Assembly: GCA_019802505.1 (NCBI GenBank)
Contig: JAFMOC010000192.1
Coordinates: 474,501 to 538,500 of the forward strand
Direction: 5' to 3'
DNA: 64,000 nucleotides
Origin: Corydoras sp. C115
Lineage: Eukaryota; Chordata; Actinopteri; Siluriformes; Callichthyidae
Below, piece after piece: positions 56,747-64,000 of the stretch. Position numbers and translations under genes: made by a program. Position 1 is the stretch's first letter. Each line of letters opens with the position of its first letter. The notes under the pieces were generated by a model. The model did no database searches, was not told the DNA's origin, and saw only the letters and a program-made list of their open reading frames with translations.

Positions 56747-57944
56747 AGTGTTATGTTTAGTATTTTTTTTAAATATGTTTTACTATATATAGTGTGTGTG
56801 TCTTTCTTTCTATATTTCAGGTGTTCCGTTTAACCCTTAGTTACTTATAAATGCATTTTATGTCTTATTTATTTGATTTTAGTCTTTATATCTACAGGTG
56901 CTCATCATTGGAATAAGGTTTGACAAGTTGTGAACCAAAGTATTTAGCCGTATCATTGACCTGCTGGGGCAATACGAATAGATTTATTTTAGTTTTCATT
57001 ACATGTGTGGCTTCATAACTGTAAAACTACCCTGTTTTTTACAATTCTCTGCTTTTCTTTTCAGATGACCTTTCAAACTTACCGCTATGGGAACAAAAGT
57101 ATGTGTTTGACATTTCGACTCTCTCTGATAAAGTGGAGCTGCTGGGGGCCGAACTGAGAATATACACAAAGGCGTCTGGAGGTTTTCAGGCATCTGAAGC
57201 AGGTCCTGTGGAGATTCAGCTTCTTTCCTGCCAGTCACATAAACTTCTCGACTCCAAAACTCTAGACTTGGAGCACTCTCCCAAATCAAGATGGGAGGTT
57301 ATAGATGTGTGGGATATTTTTACTGAACGTCATCTGCACACTCAAAGGAGCCTTTTCTGCTTGGAACTCAAAGCTGTACTTGACAACCCTGAGAGAGAAA
57401 TAGACTTACAGCATCTTGGATTTCACCGACATGGGCGGCCACAACAAAAGAAAGCAATTTTGGTGGTGTTCACCAGGTCAAGGAAGAGACAGAGCCTTTT
57501 TTATGAGAAAAGAAGGACAATTAAATTGAACCTTGAACAAGCTAAGCAGGAGAAAATTTCCAGTGCAAGACTTCAGCGAAAGCGCAGGACGGCTTTAAAG
57601 CACAGCAAACGGCACGGCAGAAATCCCGAGCCAGATGCACCAAAAAGCCATTACGTGTTAATTTCAGAGAACTGGGGTGGGATGACTGGGTTATAGCTCC
57701 TTTGGATTTTGAAGCATACCATTGCGAGGGCATCTGTGATTTTCCCCTCCGGTCTCACCTGGAGCCCACTAATCATGCCATTATTCAGACACTAATGAAC
57801 TCCATGAACCCCAGTAACATGCCTCCAAGCTGCTGTGTGCCATCCAAACTCAGCCCCATCAGTATTCTATACATAGATTCTGGGAATAACGTTGTGTACA
57901 AACAATATGAAGACATGGTGGTGGAGTCATGTGGATGCAGGTGA
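56052..57944 (+). CDS. gdf6: Growth/differentiation factor 6-type BMP ligand, two exons, with a 1-bp frameshift
   Basis: Exon 1 is 56052-56355 and exon 2 is 57065-57944; the splice is gaag|gtaag to cag|atgacc. The ATG precedes a hydrophobic signal peptide (residues ~8-25). The prodomain has EYMLSIYRTFSAAEKLGLNA and ANTITSFVD, typical of GDF5/6/7, and is closest to GDF6. A basic cleavage stretch QRKRR lies before the mature part. The mature domain RCTKKPLRVNFRELGWDDW to MVVESCGCR has all seven cystine-knot cysteines. The frames do not join. The prodomain frame runs to KRHGR and the mature frame starts KSRARC, so one A seems missing in the A-run at 57621-57623; otherwise translation stops soon after in the wrong frame. 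GDF6 is a secreted BMP ligand patterning dorsal retina, skeleton and joints. gdf6a and gdf6b cannot be separated with confidence. GDF5/7 are less likely alternatives. Confidence 0.92.
56641..56746. repeat. GT / AT / CA compound microsatellite in gdf6 intron
   Basis: A GT run, then about 60 bp of AT repeat, then a CA run. The GT and CA arms are complementary, so the block could form a hairpin. It lies in the only gdf6 intron (56356-57064). Confidence 0.88.
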
Positions 57945-59199
57945 CCGCTCTGGATTACCACCTTTCATGGGAATACTAAACATGAATTATTTTACTTTAC
58001 ATTTTCTTATACACATTTGCCAGCCTTTTTCTATTTGAGAACTTAAATCCTGATACCCATCTATGGACAGTTTCTAAAAAAATCAAAACAACAGAGTAAC
58101 AATCACAAAAATAATCACAGTACCACTAGCTATTTATAAGCATCTATAAGCTCATACATCAGAAAATTAAAGTGATGTTCTCAAAATGTGTTACTGATCA
58201 CTGACATTGCATAAGCAGCAGAACAATACGGTTGTTTAGCTTCACATGCCATGGATGAAGCATGTGATGGCTCTCACCTTTTTCAATCGTACTTGTAATG
58301 ATGGGGGAGGGGAATCTGACAGGCGAGAAAAGTAAAAAAATAAATAAATAAAGAGAGAGAGGAGGGAATGTGTAAATAAAATATAAAAAAGTGGTTATAA
58401 TAAATAAAGTGGTTTCTACAATATATTACTGCTAAAATCCTACGTTGGTGTTTCACAGCCACAGTATCATAGATATTTACATATGCCAGTAAACAACTGT
58501 CTCAGTGCAACTTTTAAATAGGGCAATACAGACTGAACAAATAAAGGTTAAGGGCTTTGTTTAAGGGTCCAAGATTGACTTTTTGGAAGAGGGACTTAAC
58601 TGCTTTACCCTGTGTTGATAGACCCATAAACCAATGAGCCATGCTGTTCACCATTGGTTTTAACATTAACTCTGTAATTTGCTTTTCTTTCCCAAAATCA
58701 TCCAGTGGATGGAGGGGTTGTACCAAACTAAAATGTTCAGCCACTGAACAAAGGTGGTGAAATAAATAACTAACAAATCATTAATGTTTTAGATGCATTT
58801 CACACCATCTATTTTTGTAAAGGTGTTCATTGTAATTAATTCTAACAATGGAAACATGTTTGTACAGAATCTAACTTTAATTTATGCAATACTCTTAAAT
58901 TATTTCTAACAATTATATAGTTAATTACATCTTTTTTTACCTATATTGTACATGTATTTACTGTTAACCTTGTCTTTTGGAATATTCCTGAGTTCTTTTT
59001 TATAAACAACGATGTATATTTTATTCAACTCTAAGTAAAAGTTATATTCTTTTAATTAAATGTTTTTTAGAAACAAAGTTCATGTTCTTATTGGTTGAGT
59101 TTTGAATCAAGTTGATGTATAGAGATTTATGTGATCTGCACAAAAGTATTGCACATATTTAATCATTGAATTCAGGTTCAGTGATTATTCTGTTGTTAT

Positions 59200-59330
59200 C
59201 CTGCTGTTGCTGCAGGTGTATGAAATCAAGCAGCTGGCCATGTGTGTTAAACAGCCGTATGCAGTCAAATCTATTGGAACTATTTTGAGAAGGCTCTTTT
59301 CTGTTCTAGCATTATTTTTTTCTAGCATTA
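59200..59330 (+). mobile_element. Tc1-like transposon fragment
   Basis: gctgcaggtgtatgaaatca, agcagctggccatgtgtgtt and ttttgagaaggctcttttct resemble the start of the Tc1-like family whose 3' part lies at 51180-51590. Short and decayed. Confidence 0.4.
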
Positions 59331-59529
59331 AATAAGTCCTAAAAACAAGTAAGCAACCAGTATAAACTGTGAATGTCAGTATCTTAATAATAAAATTAGA
59401 AATTACTGGTAAATTTAATTTTATTTTTTTAAAAAAATACCATTATTGTATTGTTTTAATGTTATTTGGTATTTTACCAAAGTAAGATGTATGCTAGGGT
59501 TGGCGGGAATCTCAATACAAACGATATAC

Positions 59530-59650
59530 ACACTGGCACAGCCTCACAGCAAGAAAAATCCTGGTTTGATTCCCAGTGTTGCAAACTGGTTCTTTTTATG
59601 GAGTCTGTATGTCCTTCCTGAGTTTTTAATTGTTAAGGGGGTGAGGGGGG
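59530..59650 (+). mobile_element. Degenerate V-SINE-like fragment
   Basis: gcctcacagcaagaaaaatc, ctggtttgattcccag (box B) and tatggagtctgtatgtcctt match the head and start of the V core of DANA-type SINEs. A G-run follows. Confidence 0.5.
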
Positions 59651-60300
59651 GGGGCATCCACAGCATCTACTGTAAAACCGTGCCAAGCCGAACATGCAGA
59701 TGTTCTGATGTGGTGACCTCTAATAGAAGCTGCTAATGAATAATAATTAGAAAAGTACAATCTTCCTAATTTTGTTAATCTTACAAATATACTAATGTAG
59801 TATTTCGCAGACCTGCTAAACCAGTGCACTAGTGAGAGCCACTGATACCTCACAACAACAGCAACCAAAAAACAAACCAGCCAGAGTATGGCTTTAGGCC
59901 TAGCTTACTGGTTAGAAGTTCTTTTTTTATTATTCTAATAGCATGGTTTGTATGTATGCATCACCCAACACTGATATCTAATAAAGCTTTATTTCTGAAT
60001 ACTACATTACACTACATTAAACTTTCTGTCGAAGACAACATGCACATAGTTAATCACATGCCCAAGTACACATCCATTAATCATTGTCATAGGATCAATG
60101 CCATAGCACCTGGTTCATTATGGCCAAGATAATAACTGCCCAAAATGGCCTGTGGAAGAAAGACAAAAAAGGGGAATATCCAAGTCTTTTTGTTGCACTG
60201 GGATAAAAGGGTAATCTGGGTAATTTGTGTCCTGTATCTAAAACCAAAGCAAAGATAGCTGTCGTGTTTAGTAGAGGTGAAAGAGGGGTCAACAGATACT

Positions 60301-60500
60301 TAGTGCCACGTTCCTTGGGTGGCCCTAGTGTGTGAATAGACTAGGGCGTATAGAGTCTGGCTCTCTCACACGCACAGATTGGCAAAGAGCGGACAGATGC
60401 ACAGGGTCTGACCCCCATGCCCGAGTCCCCATTCATTCTCTGTCTGGGATAACACAAAGCCAGCCAACGGTGCTACTTTCAGATTAGGCTTGCTTTTGCT
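60301..60500. promoter_or_regulatory. Candidate non-coding regulatory element downstream of gdf6 (I)
   Basis: A GC-richer island (cacgcacagattggcaaaga, gtctgacccccatgcccgag) in AT-rich surroundings, without repeat or open frame. Composition is the only evidence; conservation is untested. Confidence 0.25.
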
Positions 60501-62219
60501 TCAGGTCAGAGGTCGAGTGCCCCATTGTGTACAGCCTCTGTGAGAATTTCAAAGGTACACATGCTGTAAAGAGAGAGGAAGCAATCAACACAGGCAGAGA
60601 ACAAGGGAAAGGAATGTGTAGGACGTTATTGGATTGGCTCTCTGTCTTTCTAATACACTTAATACTAATACGATCAACACAGTTTCAGATCTGTAGAATA
60701 GGGTTTAGCTTTACATTATAGAATAATTTATAATGTGAAAAAGGTTTATTGTATTTGATTTTTGATGACAACTAGGAGTGTAAATATAAGTGTATTTTAA
60801 AAAGTATACAAATTTAACAGATCATTGTTCTGAATCTTAGTTTTTACCTCTTTTGTATGACTTTTGTACATCTAATAGCTTGTGCCAGAATTTATGCACA
60901 GCCAAAAACAAAGATTAATAATTTGTTCTTGGTACATGAGTTATTTTAATTATAGCTTTACATTTTTGGAAGAGTGTTTGGAATATTTGGGAGTTTTCTG
61001 TGCTTTTGCCAAGTTCTTAGAAATTATCAAGTAACTAAACAGATCAATCTGGCTCATTCCTAGATTGCTTTCTACACAATAGTGGCAGCTTGTTGTTTGG
61101 AGAGCTGTGTACTCTGATTTCATGTCTTTGTCTGCCATGTTGTAGACGATGTGCTTATGTGTCAAAGAGTTAAATATTAGTGACCCAAAAAACAACTGAG
61201 CACATAACAGGGGTGAGAGGAGATTTGCAAAGGCAACACTTGAGAGAAAAGAAGATCATGTTTAGATAGGTGTGAGTTGCAGTGAAGCAGAGGGCGACAG
61301 GTTAATCCTTCCCACTTAACTCTTGTGCACTAATTATGGATGTAGGACCAGAGCTAGCTGCACTATAAAGCACAATTAATGCTGGTAAATATCCAGTGAC
61401 ACCAACTGATAATACACATCAATTAAAAATCTGTGTATTACTTAGTTCAGTTAGGTGTTTGTAATCACAACTGAATATTACCCTCATTATATTAAGAAAA
61501 CAAGCCCAGCTTTTTTAAGGAAAATGTTTTTGGCAATACTATGTTCCATGATAATGTAATAGTGCAGTAGGAGAACTAAGCAACAATCTAGTCATTAATG
61601 CAAAAATATTTATTTAATTATGTGTTATTATTTATCTTGTATTGTAACATCTGTGTGGTGATGATTTGTCTAGTTCAGTCACAAAAGCTCATTAATAATT
61701 TGTATTGTAGTATGTTTATATGTTCTTAGACAACAAACTGTGCTGCCAGAGAACTATTTGTGCTGGCAGATCTAAATAACAAATTAAATCAACTAATAAA
61801 TCTTATTCTGTAGTGTTTAATCACTACAAAATAAATAGCTCTTGTTTAATTGTTGTATAAAAGCAAATGAACATGAGAGTAAGTGTGTTATTATAAATGT
61901 TGCCAATGTTGTGATGACATACTCATCACTCATCATACTATCATTACAGTGCTTTTAAGGGAACCATAAATTCTATATTTAAAAACTTTTATTACATCAA
62001 AAAAAATGTAACAATGTTTTAATAAATTATTTTTTAATAATAATATAATTTATAATACAATTAATATGTTATGTGAAAACTATTTTATTTACAAACACAA
62101 TAAAATAAAATTTACACAGTATATAGCAGTGCTATAAAATACATTGTGATGAAGCTAATTAAAATGTGGTATTGATTATATTAATTTACACTATATGAAA
62201 TTCCACAAGGGCTACATGT
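60501..62219. other. Non-coding flank of gdf6
   Basis: AT-rich, with a somewhat more complex patch at 61190-61370. No gene, RNA or repeat was recognised. Confidence 0.4.
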
Positions 62220-62680
62220 GGCAGTTCATACATCACTTTTCCGCTGTCCACCCAAACCCACAACTAATATGAGTAGCTGACTAGTCATTTTGTTCAAGTA
62301 TTGTAGTGCCCGCATGAAACCACCATAAAGAAGTCATGGTCTTTAGCTCCAGAACAAACTGCAACTTTGAGGTCAACCACACAGAACAAATATGTGCTCT
62401 TGCTGCTCTTTATTACCACCAAAGGTCTGGCGGCTAGCCGATCTTGATCTCTGCTCAATTCAAAGAGATGGAGAAGCTGCTCTGTGACGAAGCTGTTCAG
62501 GTCACAGCCATGTGAGCCGCTTTGCACTGTCAGTCAAGGAGTAAAGCCACAAGGAGGGACACAGATGTTTGCAATAGCTAACACTGAGAAACATATGGCT
62601 TTGGTTGAGTCAGGAGCAGTGCTGCTTGTACTGGCTTTAACTAGCCATGGATTAGTCTTTTTAGCAGTGGACTCATAGTT
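62220..62680. promoter_or_regulatory. Candidate non-coding regulatory element downstream of gdf6 (II)
   Basis: A non-repetitive, GC-richer island. A minus-strand open frame (62294-62527) lacks any family I recognise and has no visible splice partners, so a conserved non-coding element is as likely as an exon. Evidence is composition only. Confidence 0.25.
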
Positions 62681-63309
62681 ATTGTGAGACAGCTCTGACC
62701 TCTTGCCATATGTTTTGACTAAATGATAATAAGAGTTCTGGATGTCTTTTACACATTAGAGGCTAAGCTTGGATGACAGCCACTATAGTCCTGCTTTACG
62801 GTTTGCTAGCGGTGGAAATATGAAACATACGATGAGAGTCTACTATGAGTATATTGTACTTGTGTAAAATAAGTAAGCCTTTGAAAATAGCTGCCTCACT
62901 GTTTTTAGACATCAAAAGAATAAGGCATGCAGTTATTCAGTAGCAGGACAGAAGATCTACGACTGTTACCATTAAGCAAGTTTTAAATTAGAAGCAAGTA
63001 CAGTGTTTGTGTGTGTGTTAATAAAACCTTTACATCCACAAATAAGCTAGGTATAAAAAAAAAAATGGCACTTATGTAAAAGCATTATTTCTGCATGTAT
63101 GATTGAAATTATACTTAAAGCACATAAGTATCGCAAATATCTTTGTATACTTAAACATTGCCATTTGCTGGCTTTAAAATTAAAGGGATCAATAAAGATG
63201 GTAAAAAGAGTTAAGGAATGAAAACAGTTTTCAATAGTCACAACAAATGATGATGATGGTGAAAATTGGCAATAATTAACTGAAAAGTTACAGTACCTCA
63301 GTATGTGCT
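62681..63309. other. Non-coding stretch, nothing recognised
   Basis: AT-rich DNA with short simple repeats (for example GT at 63007-63020) and no supported feature. Confidence 0.4.
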
Positions 63310-63600
63310 CATCTCTCTGTCGGGACTGCAGTCACAGTTGTGTTTATTCGTGATTGGTTCCCTTGTATTGGTTTAATTAGTATTTAGTCATTGTCATTTG
63401 CTACACCTGTGTTCCTTAATGCCCTTCCCCTTAGCTTTGTATAACTCTCCTCCTTTGGCAGTTTGAGTTATGCTCTGCCCCAGTTTAAGTGTGTTGCCTG
63501 ATTTTGTCTTTATGTTAATAAATATTTTTAATGCCTTTAATCTGCCTTTGTCGTCTGTCCTGCTTTACTTACCAGGGTTCAGCTTGACATTTACCGTTTG
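63310..63600 (+). mobile_element. Probable transposable element end
   Basis: catttgctacacctgtgttc, cttaatgcccttccccttag, a following aataaatattttta and gtcctgctttacttaccagg resemble the 3' ends of scattered teleost retroelements as I recall them. The family is not identified. The remaining DNA to the window end is AT-rich. Confidence 0.35.
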
Positions 63601-64000
63601 ACATCCTTAAATCTTTGGATTAAATTTGCAAACTAAGCACATTTGCAGATCACATAATAAAGAAGCATCATTTTGGGTTGGCCTATTTTTAAATATAGAT
63701 CTCATATTTAAAGAATAATATAGGATTAATTTTAAATTTATTTAGAAAATTAAGCAGGAAGTCAAACCTTAAAATATTACTTTGAAAATTGCCATGTTCA
63801 TTTTGGCCCCAACAAAGCAGTGCTTGTTAAATCCGACTCAAATGAGCATAGAATGCTATTATGCTCTCCCAACCTCTGGTCATTATTAAAATCATCTGTG
63901 TGCAATATATATAACCTGTAGCAAAGGTGAAATACAACTTTATGGTCAATAAAAATCAGCAAAGTGGTTATTGATTGTGAAGCTACTTTCCTACTGGGAG

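Larger units (their letters stand above)
57945..60300. other. gdf6 3' UTR and downstream flank
   Basis: AT-rich DNA with several aataaa signals near 58340-58410 that could end the gdf6 transcript. No further coding sequence was recognised. It contains a Tc1-like fragment and a degenerate SINE, listed separately. Confidence 0.5.

Noticed and set aside
57702..57944. Mature GDF part as a separate small gene
   Set aside because: It continues the gdf6 exon 2 after a one-base frame break and has no start codon or signal peptide of its own.
62294..62527. Minus-strand open frame of 77 residues
   Set aside because: No family is recognised and no flanking exons were seen, so it was not called as a gene and is kept only as part of a candidate regulatory island.

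Overview
The window looks like a nuclear segment of a teleost fish genome. It is AT-rich, has vertebrate GT-AG introns and teleost-type interspersed repeats (V-SINEs of the DANA/Mermaid/HE1 kind, an L2/CR1-like LINE tail, Tc1-like relics), and carries three recognisable vertebrate genes. The species cannot be fixed from sequence alone.

Layout. (1) 1-10.2 kb, minus strand: the first four coding exons of nudcd1 (start codon at 10198), continuing off the left edge. Its introns and upstream flank are crowded with V-SINE copies, several in tandem arrays. (2) 12.3-14.9 kb: repeat-rich intergenic DNA with a long AT microsatellite. (3) 14.94-51.81 kb, plus strand: a complete pkhd1l1 (fibrocystin-L) gene, which I resolve into 77 coding exons and about 4,215 residues. 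They encode a signal peptide, 14 IPT/TIG repeats, a PA14 domain, a cupredoxin-like segment, two G8 domains, parallel beta-helix regions and a hydrophobic C-terminus. (4) 53.76-55.87 kb: four tandem copies of a ~0.5 kb unit ending about 50 bp before a TATA-like box. (5) 56.05-57.94 kb, plus strand: a two-exon GDF6-type BMP ligand gene. (6) 58-64 kb: non-coding DNA with repeat relics and a few GC-richer islands that may be regulatory.

The genes are not a pathway; they are neighbours. nudcd1 next to pkhd1l1 matches the human 8q23 order as I remember it, but eny2 is not visible between them, and gdf6 (far away on human 8q) follows pkhd1l1 directly.

Two otherwise intact genes carry single-base deletions that break the frame (pkhd1l1 exon 48 near 38510; gdf6 just before the mature ligand near 57622), and a third frame mismatch sits at the pkhd1l1 exon 26/27 junction. 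Because the surrounding frames and splice sites are well kept, assembly indel error is the simplest reading, but real loss has not been excluded. The most unusual structural signal is a dimeric SINE at 10.48-11.18 kb. It carries, as its internal junction, the target-site sequence of a different SINE array 1 kb away.
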